This document shows positions 44,601 through 53,436 of a stretch of DNA of 64,000 nt, one piece after another (the first letter of the stretch is position 1; every line of letters starts with the position of its first letter). The notes under the pieces are model-generated. The model was not told the origin of the DNA. It was given only the letters and a program-made list of their open reading frames with translations, and did no database searches. The position numbers were made by a program, and so were the translations under genes. The DNA is from Nocardiopsis coralli (GTDB taxonomy: Bacteria; Actinomycetota; Actinomycetes; Streptosporangiales; Streptosporangiaceae): positions 186,001-250,000 of the forward strand of contig NZ_JADBGI010000001.1 of assembly GCF_014892575.1 (NCBI RefSeq). The letters are read 5' to 3'.

Positions 44601-46228
44601 ACGCTGGTGACCATCTCTTCGCGGATGGCGTCGAGCGGCGGGTTGGTGACCTGGGCGAAGTGCTGGGTGAAGTAGTCGAAGATCTGCCGGGAGCGGTCGG
44701 AGAGCGCCGCGACCGGGGTGTCGGTGCCCATGGAGCCGATGGGTTCGGCGCCGGTGCGGGCCATCGGCGTGAGGATGATGCGGAGTTCTTCCTCCGTGTA
44801 GCCGAAGGTCTGCTGGGCGAGGTTGAGCTCCTCCACCTGGGCGGGTTCTGCGGCGGGCAGGTCGGCGAGGCGGGTGATGCCGTTGTCGACCCATTCCCGG
44901 TAGGGGTGCTGGGCGGCGAGTTCGGCCTTGATCTCCTCGTCCTCGATGATGCGGCCCTGCTCGGTGTCGACCACGAAGATGCGGCCGGGCTGGAGGCGGC
45001 CCTTGCGGACGACGGTGGCGGGGTCGATGTCGAGGACGCCGGCTTCGGAGGCCAGGACGACGAGGCCGTCGTCGGTGACCCAGTAGCGGCCGGGGCGCAG
45101 GCCGTTGCGGTCCAGGACGGAGCCGACGACGGTGCCGTCGGTGAAGGAGACGGACGCGGGGCCGTCCCAGGGCTCCATGAGGGTGGAGTGGTACTCGTAG
45201 AAGGCCCGGACGGCCGGGTCCATCTCGGTGTGGTTCTCCCAGGGCTCCGGGATCATCATGAGGACGGCGTGGGGCAGGGACCGGCCGCCCAGGTGGAGCA
45301 GTTCGAGGGCGTCGTCGAAGGAGGCGGTGTCGGAGTCCTCGGGGTCGACGATCGGGAAGAGGCGGTCGAGGTCGCCGGGGATGAGGTCGCTGGCGAGCTT
45401 GGCCTCGCGCGAGCGCATCATGTTGCGGTTGCCCTTGACGGTGTTGATCTCGCCGTTGTGGGCGACGTACCGGAAGGGGTGGGCGAGCGGCCAGGACGGG
45501 AAGGTGTTGGTGGAGAACCGGGAGTGGACCAGGGCCAGGCCGGAGGTGTAGCGCCGGTCGGACAGGTCGGGGAAGAACGGCTCGAGCTGGGGCGTGGTGA
45601 GCATGCCCTTGTAGGCGATGGTGCGCGGGGACAGGCTCGGGAAGTAGACGCCGGTCTCGTGTTCGGCGCGCTTGCGGACGCAGTAGGCGTAGCGCTCGAG
45701 GGCGATGCCGGTGAGGCCTTCGGTGGGGGTGCCGGGGGTGCCGGTGACGAAGATCTGCGCGAAGTGCGGCATGACCTCGCGGGCGGCGGGTCCGGCGTAG
45801 TTGGGCTCGACGGGGACGTCGCGCCAGCCGAGGAGGGTGAGTCCTTCGTCGGCGACGATGGCGTCGATGGTGGCGACGGCGGTGGCGCGGTCGTTGTCGT
45901 CGACGGGCAGGAAGCCGATGCCGGTGGCGTAGGCGCCGGCGTCGGGGAGGGTGAAGTCGCAGACCTCGGTGTACAGGTCGTGGGGGACCTGGGTGAGGAT
46001 GCCTGCGCCGTCGCCGTCGTCGGGGTCGGCCCCGGAGGCGCCTCGGTGGTCGAGGTTGCGGAGGACGGTGAGCGCCTTCTCCACGATCTCGTGGCCGCGT
46101 CGGCCGTTGAGGTCGGCGACGAACCCGACGCCGCAGGCGTCGTGCTCGAAGGCGGGGTCGTACAGGCCCTGAGTGGTGGATTCTGCGTTCGTTGGGACGG
46201 TCGAACGCCGCACCTGACCAGCAGGCAT
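41672..46228 (-). CDS. gltB: Glutamate synthase (NADPH) large subunit
   Basis: Transfers the amide of glutamine to 2-oxoglutarate, giving two glutamates. 1518 residues from the ATG at 46228 with AGGAGGGC upstream. The class II glutaminase has its catalytic Cys in [16 protein letters not shown] (near residue 33), exposed after removal of a propeptide. The FMN/synthase domain ([36 protein letters not shown]) carries the 3Fe-4S motif [12 protein letters not shown]. The C-terminal beta-helix ([27 protein letters not shown]) is complete. The open frame continues 156 codons upstream but without family similarity. Confidence 0.97.
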   Translation of the reverse strand: MPAGQVRRSTVPTNAESTTQGLYDPAFEHDACGVGFVADLNGRRGHEIVEKALTVLRNLDHRGASGADPDDGDGAGILTQVPHDLYTEVCDFTLPDAGAYATGIGFLPVDDNDRATAVATIDAIVADEGLTLLGWRDVPVEPNYAGPAAREVMPHFAQIFVTGTPGTPTEGLTGIALERYAYCVRKRAEHETGVYFPSLSPRTIAYKGMLTTPQLEPFFPDLSDRRYTSGLALVHSRFSTNTFPSWPLAHPFRYVAHNGEINTVKGNRNMMRSREAKLASDLIPGDLDRLFPIVDPEDSDTASFDDALELLHLGGRSLPHAVLMMIPEPWENHTEMDPAVRAFYEYHSTLMEPWDGPASVSFTDGTVVGSVLDRNGLRPGRYWVTDDGLVVLASEAGVLDIDPATVVRKGRLQPGRIFVVDTEQGRIIEDEEIKAELAAQHPYREWVDNGITRLADLPAAEPAQVEELNLAQQTFGYTEEELRIILTPMARTGAEPIGSMGTDTPVAALSDRSRQIFDYFTQHFAQVTNPPLDAIREEMVTSVGTLLGAEGNLLSADPGDTQRLSLPTPVVDQAELAAIVAAGHGNPALRTHTVDGTYPVDGGGRALAERLDEISAEADRAITDGARILVLSDRGAGPDRAPIPSLLLTGSVHHHLVREKTRTEVGLLIEAADVRECHHVALLLGYGASAVNPYLALETVRGMVESGQLGGVEADQAVRNTLKAYAKGVLKVMSKIGVSTVGSYTGAQIFEAIGLGPEVIDRCFTGTTSRLGGVGFDVLAEEVAIRHRRAHAVNAGAHRRLEVGGEYQWRREGEPHLFNPETVFKLQHSTKTRSYEIFKEYTNKVDDQAEKLMTLRGLLRFKDGTRPAVPIDEVEPVSEIVKRFSTGAMSYGSISAEAHETLAIAMNRLGGKSNTGEGGEDPDRFTPDANGDLRRSAIKQVASGRFGVTSHYLSNADDIQIKMAQGAKPGEGGQLPGHKVYPWVADTRHSTPGVGLISPPPHHDIYSIEDLAQLIHDLKNANPSARVHVKLVSEAGVGTVAAGVSKAHADVVLVSGHDGGTGASPLTSLKHAGTPWEIGLAETQQTLLLNGLRDRIVVQTDGQMKTGRDVVIAALLGAEEYGFATAPLIVSGCVMMRVCHLDTCPVGVATQNPTLRERYSGQADHVVNFFEFIAQEVREYLAELGYRSLDEAIGAVENLETADAVDHWKAQGLDLEPVLAAVQPWDGDHRRQVRGQDHGLEKALDNTLIQLAEGAIDFGRPVKLELPVRNVNRTVGTMLGHEVTKRHGAHGLPDDTIDISFTGSAGQSFGAFVPKGVTMRLSGDANDYVGKGLSGGRITVRPADTSTLAAEEHIIAGNVIGYGATSGQIHLRGIVGERFCVRNSGATAVVEGIGDHGCEYMTGGRAVVLGRTGRNFAAGMSGGIAYVLDLDPERVNGEMVEIEELTDEDRDFLTTTLTRHRDETGSTVAQRLLDAGEAGLARIGKVMPRDYKRVLTAQAEAEREGRDVDEAVMASAQS

Positions 46229-46589
46229 GTGCCCTCCTGTCGTCTCTGCGTCGGCTTCGTGAAAAGCGCATCCGGGACGACGTTGGCCCTGCTGCGTGGG
46301 TTCTGTTGTGGCTCCACGTGCGGGCGTGGAGGGGTCACCGCGGTGCGGTGGTGGTGCCCGTCGGTCGACTCGCCCGTCGTGCCACCTGGGGGGCCGGTCA
46401 CGTCCTCGTGGGGCCGGTGGTGACGGGTCGCCGCTGCGGGCGGGTTCTTTTGTACATGGTGGTCGTGCTGCGACGCGAATCGCAGGTCTAGACCAGATGG
46501 CGCCACAGTGCGCCGTGTGCCCTTCCGCTCCCGGGTGGGTGCGGGTGTTCCGCTCGGTGCGGGCCGAGGCGGATCCGGCCTTGCGATTT

Positions 46590-46604
46590 GTTCCACGTGG
46601 GAAC
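46590..46604. promoter_or_regulatory. Palindrome GTTCCACGTGGGAAC
   Basis: A near-symmetric 15-mer centred on CACGTG in the gltB upstream region, a plausible operator. No regulator is assigned. Confidence 0.35.
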
Positions 46605-46649
46605 CTCGCTAAACCTCCCAAAGCGACCAGAACCCGGAGGGGGTTCTCC

Positions 46650-46721
46650 GGAAGGCCGTTCCGGGCACGGCGGGCACGCGTGGGCCGAGGACACACATTA
46701 CCCGGGCGTTAACGGCCTTCC
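46650..46721. repeat. 11-bp inverted repeat GGAAGGCCGTT / AACGGCCTTCC
   Basis: Perfect arms 50 bp apart, between the gltB palindrome and the BpsA-like gene. It could form a looped operator or a stem in a long leader. Confidence 0.5.
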
Positions 46722-46826
46722 CAAGGGGGTGGGCGCTCTCTCCCGCGTGATCTGCCCCTCACGTGTGTGTTACCTGCCTGACCTGCGTTACCTCTGCCGG
46801 TACGGGGCCGTGGGACGATCGGTGCC

Positions 46827-48545
46827 ATGGCAGCAGAGCACACCCCGTCCCCCGCGCGGGGCACCGACGATCCCACGTACGACCCCGGAGCGGGACAGGC
46901 GGAGCCGCCCAGCGGGGCCGGTTCCGAACGGGTCCGGGCCCTGCTCCGCGAGCGCGGGGTGGACGCGCCCCGGGCCCAACGGGTCGTGGACCTGTTGGCG
47001 GACGGGCGGGTGTGGCGGCCCAACGAGCTGGTGCGGGACTCCGCGGTGGCGCACGCGGTGGTCGCGGAGCTGGTGCGCGCTCTGGTGGAGGCCGGCGAGG
47101 CCGTGGAGGAAGACCCCGGGGTGCGGCTGGTGCGTCCGGCCGAGCACGCGGGGGCGCCGGCACCGGCGGTGGCCGACCCGGTGGCGCACCTGGCGGTCGG
47201 CCGCGCCGGTGTGCTGTCCGAGCTGGAGCGGGCCGTGGCCGAGGGGCCCGCCTCCGACCTGGACCTGGACCACGTGGCGGCGACCGCGGAGACGGCCCTG
47301 CGGCGGGCGCTGTTCCTGACCACCCGGTTCGACCTGGTGGGGCGCACGGTGTTGTGCGTGGGCGACCACGACCTGACGTCGATCGCGTTGGCGCTGGTGG
47401 AGCCGCGGGCCCGTGCGGTGGTGGTGGACCTGGACGAGCGGGTACTGGCCCACATCGGGGCGCTGGCCGAGCGCCTGGGGGCCGACGTCACCACGTACGC
47501 CGCGGACCTGCGCCTGGGCCTGCCCCCGGCGTTGCGCGGCACGGCCGACGTGGTCTTCACCGACCCGCCCTACACCCCCGACGGGGTGGAACTGTTCGTG
47601 CGCCGCGGGTTGGAGGGCATGGCCGATCCGAGGCGGGGCCGTGTGCTGGTGGCCTACGGGGTGAGCGAGACCACGCCGCGGTTGGCGGCGGCCACCCAGG
47701 CGCGGCTGCTGCGTCTGGACCTGGTGGTGGAGGCGCTGTGGCCGGACTTCAACCGGTACCACGGCGCGGAGTCGATCGGCGCGGCCTCGGACCTGTACGT
47801 GCTGCGGCCGTTGTCGCGGTCGGTCCCCTCCCCCGGCGGCGAGGACGCCCGGGTCTACAGCCAGGGCGCCAACGCCCGCGAGGCGCGGGTGGGTTCGGAG
47901 CCGGAGCGGGCCGCGGCGGTGCTGGAGCGGGCCGGCGAGGGCTCGGAGGCCGGGGAGCCGCTGTTGGTGGGGTTCTGGCCGCAGGGGTTCGAGGGTGCGG
48001 GCCGGGTGCGGCTGTCGACGTGGATGGAGGCCCCGGGTGCGGTGCACGCGCACGCGGTGGTGGACCTGACCGGCGGGTGGGAGCGCCTGGCCGCGCGTGC
48101 GGCGTTGGCGGCGCCTGCGGGAACACGGGTCGTGGACGTGCTGGTGCCGTCGTCGTCGGCGTGGGTGCGCGACCGGTCGGGGCAGGAGGCGTTCCGGGCC
48201 CTGGTCGAGCCGCGGTTCGGGGTGCGGTTCCTGCGCGGGTTCGGTGCCGGTGACCTGACGAGCCTGCGGCTGATCGCGCGGTCGCCGGAGGCCGGTGCCG
48301 ACCCGGCGGAGGCGCTGGCGGCCCATGTGCAGGGGCGCGCGCACGGGACCCTGACGTCGACGCTGCGTGCCGGGTTGGTCGAGGTGTCGGCGGCGGTGGG
48401 GTCGCCGGTGAACAAGCGCACCGCGCGGCACACGGTGGCCCGCGCACCGGGGTGGGTGCGCGGGCACACGGTGGTGGATCTTCCGGAGCAGCGGCTGCGG
48501 GAGCTGCGAGAGGTCTGCGCGGACCTGTGGGCGCAGCTCGGTTGA
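46827..48545 (+). CDS. BpsA-like branched-chain polyamine synthase family protein
   Basis: 572 residues. Residues ~33-102 look like a winged helix (VRALLRERGVDAPRAQRVVDLL). Residues ~165-330 match the BpsA/DUF43 methyltransferase-fold domain: VLCVGDHDLTSIALAL (GDHD at 179-182 where the archaeal enzyme has GDDD), FTDPPYTPDGVELFVRRGLEGM (DPPYT at 246-250) and LVAYGVSETTPRLAAATQ. In Thermococcus, BpsA adds aminopropyl groups to spermidine. The last ~200 residues form an extra C-terminal region I do not recognise (LLVGFWPQGFEGAGRV). The polyamine role is inferred from family membership alone; no other polyamine gene is nearby. Confidence 0.82.
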   Translation: MAAEHTPSPARGTDDPTYDPGAGQAEPPSGAGSERVRALLRERGVDAPRAQRVVDLLADGRVWRPNELVRDSAVAHAVVAELVRALVEAGEAVEEDPGVRLVRPAEHAGAPAPAVADPVAHLAVGRAGVLSELERAVAEGPASDLDLDHVAATAETALRRALFLTTRFDLVGRTVLCVGDHDLTSIALALVEPRARAVVVDLDERVLAHIGALAERLGADVTTYAADLRLGLPPALRGTADVVFTDPPYTPDGVELFVRRGLEGMADPRRGRVLVAYGVSETTPRLAAATQARLLRLDLVVEALWPDFNRYHGAESIGAASDLYVLRPLSRSVPSPGGEDARVYSQGANAREARVGSEPERAAAVLERAGEGSEAGEPLLVGFWPQGFEGAGRVRLSTWMEAPGAVHAHAVVDLTGGWERLAARAALAAPAGTRVVDVLVPSSSAWVRDRSGQEAFRALVEPRFGVRFLRGFGAGDLTSLRLIARSPEAGADPAEALAAHVQGRAHGTLTSTLRAGLVEVSAAVGSPVNKRTARHTVARAPGWVRGHTVVDLPEQRLRELREVCADLWAQLG

Positions 48546-48551
48546 GGCGTT

Positions 48552-48586
48552 CCGGGGCCCGGGGCGCTGTGCCGCACGGGCCCCGG
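48552..48586. terminator. Terminator of the BpsA-like gene
   Basis: A 9-bp stem CCGGGGCCC/GGGCCCCGG with a 17-nt loop, 7 bp after the stop and facing the converging gene. Confidence 0.7.
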
Positions 48587-48623
48587 GTGTGGCGTCACTG
48601 CCCGCACCGCCCCCGGCGTGGGG

Positions 48624-49628
48624 TCACTGGCCGCCGGGCTCCTGCACGGGGGGCTCCTCGAGCGGGGGCTCCTCCGGGGGCGGGTCCTCGACGGGCGGCT
48701 GGGGGTCCTCCGCCCCACCGCCGGGTGCGCCTTCCTCGACGCCGCCGGTGCCGCCGCCCTCCTGGCCGGTGTCGGTGGGGTCGCGCAGTTCCACCAGGCG
48801 CCGGTAGAGGGGGTCGCGGAAGTTGGCCAGGGCCACGAGCGGGCTGGACAGGGTCACGCGGTCGTCCACGGACTCGGAGTCGTCGGGCTGGACCCAGACC
48901 ACGACCAGGTAGTGGCCGCTGATGATGGCGTCGGCGGCGCTGTAGCCCTCGCCGAGGCGGTCGAAGGGCTCCTCGCCGGAGGGGGCGAGCACGAAGCCGG
49001 GGTCGTCGGGCTCCTCGTCGCCACTGGTCTCGGGCAGTTCCATGGCCGCGGCGACGTCCTGGCTGGCCTCGGTGTCGGCCAGGTTGAACACCGCGGCGAC
49101 ACCGAAGTAACCGTCGGCGACGTAGGTGGCGCGGCCGGCCTGGGTGCAGTCGGCGCCGGCGAGGGCGTCCTCGACCTGTGAGCCCCAGACCGCCTCGGTG
49201 CAGTCCTCGGTCAGGTCGGAGTCGCGCAGGGTGAAGTCGATGCTCTGGCTGGAGATCTCCTCGTTGCTGCGTTCGAACAGCTCGCCCTCGTTGAGGGGGC
49301 GCTGGTCGTCCTCGCGCGAGTTCAGGACCCGGTTCATCTCGCTGCTGTCGCTCAGGCGCAGGTCGTAGAGGACGGGGCGGGTCTCCGGGGCGGCCTCGGC
49401 GGCGTCGTCTCCCCCGCCGCGTTGCACCACGAGCACCACGCCGAGCGCGATGAGGGCGAGGGCGAGCGCTCCGACCACAATCTTCAGGGCCGGGCTCGTG
49501 CGCCCCTGGCCCTTCCGGCGGCTGCCGCCCCGGCGGCGGCCCTCGCGGGGCTCGGCCTGTTCCGGGTCGGACTCGCTGTTCTTCCTCCGGCGCCCGGGAC
49601 CGGGCTCCGACGGTTCAGAAGGGGACAC
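48624..49628 (-). CDS. Single-pass membrane protein of unknown function, paralogue A
   Basis: 334 residues. A ~45-residue basic cytosolic N-terminus is followed by one transmembrane helix (LKIVVGALALALIALGVVLVV). The outer domain has paired Cys (DCTEAVWG and ADCTQAG) and FGVAAVFNLADTEASQDVAAAM, LGEGYSAADAIISGHYLVVVWVQ. The last ~50 residues are a Pro/Glu-rich tail. The outer domain aligns with that of the next gene, so they are paralogues. I do not recognise a named family. The topology suggests an extracytoplasmic sensor or assembly factor, which is speculative. Confidence 0.8.
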   Translation of the reverse strand: MSPSEPSEPGPGRRRKNSESDPEQAEPREGRRRGGSRRKGQGRTSPALKIVVGALALALIALGVVLVVQRGGGDDAAEAAPETRPVLYDLRLSDSSEMNRVLNSREDDQRPLNEGELFERSNEEISSQSIDFTLRDSDLTEDCTEAVWGSQVEDALAGADCTQAGRATYVADGYFGVAAVFNLADTEASQDVAAAMELPETSGDEEPDDPGFVLAPSGEEPFDRLGEGYSAADAIISGHYLVVVWVQPDDSESVDDRVTLSSPLVALANFRDPLYRRLVELRDPTDTGQEGGGTGGVEEGAPGGGAEDPQPPVEDPPPEEPPLEEPPVQEPGGQ

Positions 49629-49856
49629 CCGATTGGACCTTTCCTCGGATTCTCGGGCCGCCGCGGCACGGGGGTGCGGGGCGGGCCCGGGTTCGCTCAG
49701 GACTGGGCGCGGGGTCGGCCCCCGGCCTCGGACGACCCTCGCGGGCGGGTCGATCTGCCCGTGATCCTATCGGGGCGGTGGAGGGCCCCGGACAGCCGCG
49801 GTGCGCCCGGGGCGGGCGGGGCCTGCGCACGGACGCGCCCCCGCCGCGCACAACAC

Positions 49857-49893
49857 GAGGCCCCCGGGGAGCGGTGTGCTCTCCGGGGGCCTC
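49857..49893 (-). terminator. Terminator between the two paralogous membrane protein genes
   Basis: An 11-bp stem GAGGCCCCCGG/CCGGGGGCCTC starting 20 bp after the stop of paralogue B. Confidence 0.75.
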
Positions 49894-49912
49894 GACGCGG
49901 GGCGGGCGGGGA

Positions 49913-51070
49913 TCACTCCTCGCCCTCGCCCTCCTCGTCCTGGCTGCCGCCGTTGCGGACGACCTCGTCGTAGATGAACTGGACGGAGTTCATCGAGGCC
50001 ACGTTCACGGTGGCCAGGTCGGAGTCCTCGCCCGGGTCCTGTCCGTCCTCGCGGGCGCTCCAGAACACGGCCACGTAGTGGCCCATGACCTGGGTGGTGG
50101 CCTGGCTGTAGCCCTCGTGGAGCCCGGAGACGTCCTCGCCGGTCTGGGGCAGGACGAAGCCGGCCTCGGTCTCGGCGTTGGCCGGGTCCAGGGCGGCGGC
50201 GACCTCTTCGGCACCGTCGCTGTCGGCCACGTCGAAGAGTGTGACCTGGGCGACGTACTCCTGGTCGCTGTCGGTGTAGAGCGCGGAGGCGGCGTTGACG
50301 CACTCGGCGTCCAGGAGGCTCTGGGCCAGGTCGCCGCCCCACACCATGGAGGTGCAGGAGTCGTTGACCGTGGTCTGCTGGGCCTCGAGGGAGACGCCGT
50401 TGAGCTCGAGCTCGTCGGCCCCGCCGAAGGCGGAGTCCTCCGTCATCGGCTCCGTGTCGGGGTCGCGTTCGTTGATCGCGCCGAACGTCTCCTCGCGGTT
50501 GGGCTCGGACAGGTAGAGCTCGGGTGTGAGGGTGGTGTGGCCCTCGGGCGGCTCCACGATGCTGTCCTCGGTCTCGGCGACCATGCCGCTGCCGTCGTTG
50601 CTGACGAACTGGTAGGTCAGCAGCCCCAGCAGCATGATCAGGGCGAGCCCGAACGCGGTGAGGAGAGCGACGAGCACGGCGGTGCCGCGCTTGCGCCTGC
50701 TCTGCTCGGCGAGTGTGTACACGATCTGGTTGGGCCTCTCGCCCAGGACCGAGACACGTTTGATCGCGTTCGCGGAGAAGGACGAGACCTTGCTCGGGCC
50801 CTTGTCCTCGCGCTTGGCGCGGCGTCCGCGGCCGCGCCCCTGGGAGGATGCTTCCTCCCCTTCGTCTTCGTGGTACTCGTCGCCGGAGGCCGCACGAGTG
50901 TGGGTGTGACCGTACTCGGCGGAGAAGTCCTCCTCCGGGTCGTAGTCGTATTCGTCGGCGTAGTCCTCGTCGGGGCCGTACTCGTCGTCATTCACCGACT
51001 CGGCGGCCTCGTCGCGACGGGATTCTCCGCGCCGGCCTCGGCGACCGAACCCGGACTCAGCTCTGCTCAC
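49913..51070 (-). CDS. Single-pass membrane protein of unknown function, paralogue B
   Basis: 385 residues from the GTG at 51070. The ~130-residue cytosolic part is very acidic, then basic (DDEYGPDEDYADEYDYD; GRGRGRRAKREDKG). It is followed by one transmembrane helix (GTAVLVALLTAFGLALIMLLG). The outer domain matches paralogue A in order: DSCTSMVWGGDLAQSLLDAEC, TLFDVADSDGAEEVAAAL, GLHEGYSQATTQVMGHYVAVFW. The two conserved Cys could form a disulfide. The gene lies downstream of lgt on the same strand. Confidence 0.8.
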   Translation of the reverse strand: MSRAESGFGRRGRRGESRRDEAAESVNDDEYGPDEDYADEYDYDPEEDFSAEYGHTHTRAASGDEYHEDEGEEASSQGRGRGRRAKREDKGPSKVSSFSANAIKRVSVLGERPNQIVYTLAEQSRRKRGTAVLVALLTAFGLALIMLLGLLTYQFVSNDGSGMVAETEDSIVEPPEGHTTLTPELYLSEPNREETFGAINERDPDTEPMTEDSAFGGADELELNGVSLEAQQTTVNDSCTSMVWGGDLAQSLLDAECVNAASALYTDSDQEYVAQVTLFDVADSDGAEEVAAALDPANAETEAGFVLPQTGEDVSGLHEGYSQATTQVMGHYVAVFWSAREDGQDPGEDSDLATVNVASMNSVQFIYDEVVRNGGSQDEEGEGEE

Positions 51071-51170
51071 GGTCCATCTCAATCGTCAACCCGTGGTGTG
51101 TTCGGAAACGACACAGGCGGCTGCCGGGGGGCGCCGCGGGTACTGCGGCTGCCCTCCGCCGGCCTGTGCT

Positions 51171-52334
51171 CTATTCGGGCCTCGCCCCGGAGTCCGTTCC
51201 CGTGTCGTCGGCGTCGTCCTCGGTCGAGCCCTCGCTACTGGATCGCTCAGGGCTGGGGTGATATTCCGTCCCCTCCTGGCCGGAACCGCGGGTGTCGGTG
51301 TCCCGGTCGGGGAGGTCGCTGAGGTCGGTGGCGCTGTAGACGGTGCTGTCGCCGGTTTCTTCGTCGTTGTCGAGGGCGCTGTAGACGGTGCCTTCGTCGT
51401 GTGTCTCACCGGGGTCGGTGGTGCCGAACACCTGGGTCCCGGCGTCCTGGCCGGGCACGACGGCGGTGGAGAAGCGGTCGAGGCGGCGGCCGGCCCAGAC
51501 GAAGTAGGCGAGGGCGCCGACGAGCACGACGAGGGAGACCCAGTTGTTCAGGCGCATGCCCAGGATGTCGTTGGCCGGGTCCACGCGCAGCGCCTCGATC
51601 CAGAAGCGGCCCACGCAGTAACCGGCGATGTACAGGGCGAAGAGGCGCCCGCCCTGGAGTTCGCGTTCGAAGCGCCGGCCCAGGAACGCCAGCAGGACGG
51701 CCAGGCCCAGGCACCAGAGGGACTCGTAGAGGAACGTGGGGTGGTAGGTGCTGACACCTTCGACCATGCCGGGGCGCAGGGCCCCGTTGTCCAGGGGTGT
51801 GATCTCCAGGGCCCAGGGCACGTCGGTGGGTGCGCCGAAGAGCTCCTGGTTGAAGTAGTTGCCCCAGCGGCCGATGCCCTGGGCGAGGGGGATGGTGGGG
51901 GCGATGGCGAAGGCGAGCTTGGACATGGACAGGCCGCGCTTGCGGGCGACCAGCCACACACCGAGGGCGCCCATGGGGATGGCGCCCCAGATGCCGAGTC
52001 CGCCCTCCCAGATGTAGAGGGCGCGGATGGGCTCCTGCCCGTCCACGAAGTAGAGCTGGTAGTCGCTGATGACGTGGTAGAGGCGTCCGCCCACCAGGCC
52101 CAGGAGCACGGCCCACACGGCCATGTCCATGATGGTGCCCTTCTCGCCGCCCATGGCGGCCCACCGGCGCTCGCTCCAGAAGACCGCGGCGACGACGCCG
52201 GCGAGGATGCACAGGGCGTAGAAGTGGATCTCGAGGGGGCCCAGGGGGATCGAGTTGACCTCGGGGCTGGGGATGGCCGCGAGGGCGCGGCCGTGCTCGG
52301 CCGCGCCCTCAGAAGCTGTCGACGGCAATGTCAC
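51171..52334 (-). CDS. lgt: Prolipoprotein diacylglyceryl transferase with acidic tail
   Basis: Attaches diacylglycerol to the lipobox Cys of lipoproteins in the membrane, needed by the four lipoproteins predicted in this window. About 387 residues. It has seven hydrophobic segments, the signature GRWGNYFNQELFG near residue 150, YHPTFLYESLW and the C-terminal helix GYCVGRFWIEALRVDP. The last ~100 residues are a hydrophilic Asp/Glu/Ser/Thr-rich tail absent from enterobacterial Lgt but known in actinomycetes. The start is uncertain: the GTG at 52334 lacks a clear Shine-Dalgarno sequence, and the frame is open for 21 more codons. Confidence 0.93.
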   Translation of the reverse strand: MTLPSTASEGAAEHGRALAAIPSPEVNSIPLGPLEIHFYALCILAGVVAAVFWSERRWAAMGGEKGTIMDMAVWAVLLGLVGGRLYHVISDYQLYFVDGQEPIRALYIWEGGLGIWGAIPMGALGVWLVARKRGLSMSKLAFAIAPTIPLAQGIGRWGNYFNQELFGAPTDVPWALEITPLDNGALRPGMVEGVSTYHPTFLYESLWCLGLAVLLAFLGRRFERELQGGRLFALYIAGYCVGRFWIEALRVDPANDILGMRLNNWVSLVVLVGALAYFVWAGRRLDRFSTAVVPGQDAGTQVFGTTDPGETHDEGTVYSALDNDEETGDSTVYSATDLSDLPDRDTDTRGSGQEGTEYHPSPERSSSEGSTEDDADDTGTDSGARPE

Positions 52335-52383
52335 TGCTCTGCTCTCGGGTTCGCCCCGCGTGCGGGGGTCTGGTCTGGGGTCT

Positions 52384-53391
52384 CTACTCCGCACCACCCC
52401 CGTCGTCGGTGTCGTCGGCGGGCTCGCTCTCGACCTGGCCGGGGCCGGCGGCTTCGACGGTGTCGGTCAGTCCGCGGACGGTCATGGCGTCGTCGTTGTC
52501 GAGGAGCTCGCCGTTGACGTAGACGGAGGGTGTTCCACGGAAGGCGTTCTCACCGCTGTAGCGAGTGTAGGCCGTTCCGGTGGCGTCGATGATCTCGCCA
52601 GTGTAGGTGCCGTCGAGGAAGGAGGTGTCGTGGCCGTTGTCCTCTCCCCAGGCGAGCAGGTCGGGCAGGACCATGGTGCCCAGGTTCTCCTGTCCGATCT
52701 CCTCCTCGGCGGCGGACATGAGGGCGGGGACGAACTCCTCGGTGAACTCGGTGATGACGGCGTCCTCCTGCTCGAGGCGTTCGCCGAAGGCGGCCTGCTG
52801 TTCGTCGGTGACGCCGAGGTCGCCGAACCAGCCCTCGAGCTCGTCGATGGAGTAGCCCTCTTCGTTGCTGTTGGGCTGGTTCTCGAAGAGGACGTCGTTG
52901 TACTCGACGAAGACTCCGTGGTCGGCCGAGGCCCGGCCGGCGACGGCGGCACGCAGTGAGTTGCTGCTGGTGGGGGCGGGCTGCTGGGCGAAGATGCTGA
53001 CGATGTGGTACTGCACCGTCGCCTCGCCCTCGGCGGCCATCTCCTTGAGGGTGTCGCCGTTGAGGCCCTCGAACTGTTTGCAGGCGGGGCACTGGTAGTC
53101 GGCGTAGACCTCGACGACGGGGGCCTCGGCGCCTTCATCTCCTGTTACGACACTGCCGTCGCCCATGACGACGCTGCCGTCGTCCTGGAGGGTCTGCTGG
53201 GCGAGTTCGCCTTCGTAGTCGTCGCCCCGGTCGGAGCTGAGCACGACGTATCCGATGCCGACGACGAGGAGGACGACGGCGGCGGCCGCACCGACCACGA
53301 GGAGGGTCTTGTTGCGTTGGGCGGCCTTCTTCTCCTTCTCCCGCTGCTCCTTGATGCGTTCGCGGGCGCGCTTGCGCGCTTCACTCCCCAT
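52384..53391 (-). CDS. Membrane-anchored DsbA-family thiol oxidoreductase
   Basis: 335 residues. A basic, helical N-terminus precedes one transmembrane helix (~29-51, LLVVGAAAAVVLLVVGIGYVVL). The thioredoxin-fold domain has CPAC at 101-104 (YADYQCPACKQFE), an inserted helical domain, and the cis-Pro loop FRGTPSVYVNGE near 300. It should oxidise or isomerise disulfides outside the cell. It lies 45 bp after the MauE-like gene, whose product may recycle it. It ends in an acidic tail. Confidence 0.9.
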   Translation of the reverse strand: MGSEARKRARERIKEQREKEKKAAQRNKTLLVVGAAAAVVLLVVGIGYVVLSSDRGDDYEGELAQQTLQDDGSVVMGDGSVVTGDEGAEAPVVEVYADYQCPACKQFEGLNGDTLKEMAAEGEATVQYHIVSIFAQQPAPTSSNSLRAAVAGRASADHGVFVEYNDVLFENQPNSNEEGYSIDELEGWFGDLGVTDEQQAAFGERLEQEDAVITEFTEEFVPALMSAAEEEIGQENLGTMVLPDLLAWGEDNGHDTSFLDGTYTGEIIDATGTAYTRYSGENAFRGTPSVYVNGELLDNDDAMTVRGLTDTVEAAGPGQVESEPADDTDDGGGAE

Positions 53392-53436
53392 GCTTCTCCC
53401 CTGGGTCTTGTCTGTCGGAGGTGGTCGGCCGCGCCG

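Larger units (their letters stand above)
46229..46826. other. Divergent control region of gltB and the BpsA-like gene
   Basis: 598 bp without a credible gene. It contains the 15-bp imperfect palindrome at 46590-46604 and an 11-bp inverted repeat (46650-46660 and 46711-46721). Two GTTACCT copies follow near 46765-46800, close to the plus-strand gene. The gltB leader could be several hundred nucleotides long. I see no riboswitch that I can name. Confidence 0.5.

Noticed and set aside
43181-46423. Very long plus-strand open frame (~1080 codons) opposite gltB
   Set aside because: It has no start context or family similarity and is rich in Gly, Asp and Val in a pattern that mirrors gltB codon bias. 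Long antisense frames are expected at this GC content.
46590-46604. parS-like site (CACGTG core)
   Set aside because: Consensus parS is TGTTTCACGTGAAACA. The right arm here (GGAAC) does not match, and the position far from parA gives no support.
46695-46720. GlnR box before gltB
   Set aside because: A TTAAC-6-GTAAT pair has the right 11-bp spacing on the minus strand, but it matches the gTnAC/GaAAC consensus poorly and lacks the repeat pair.
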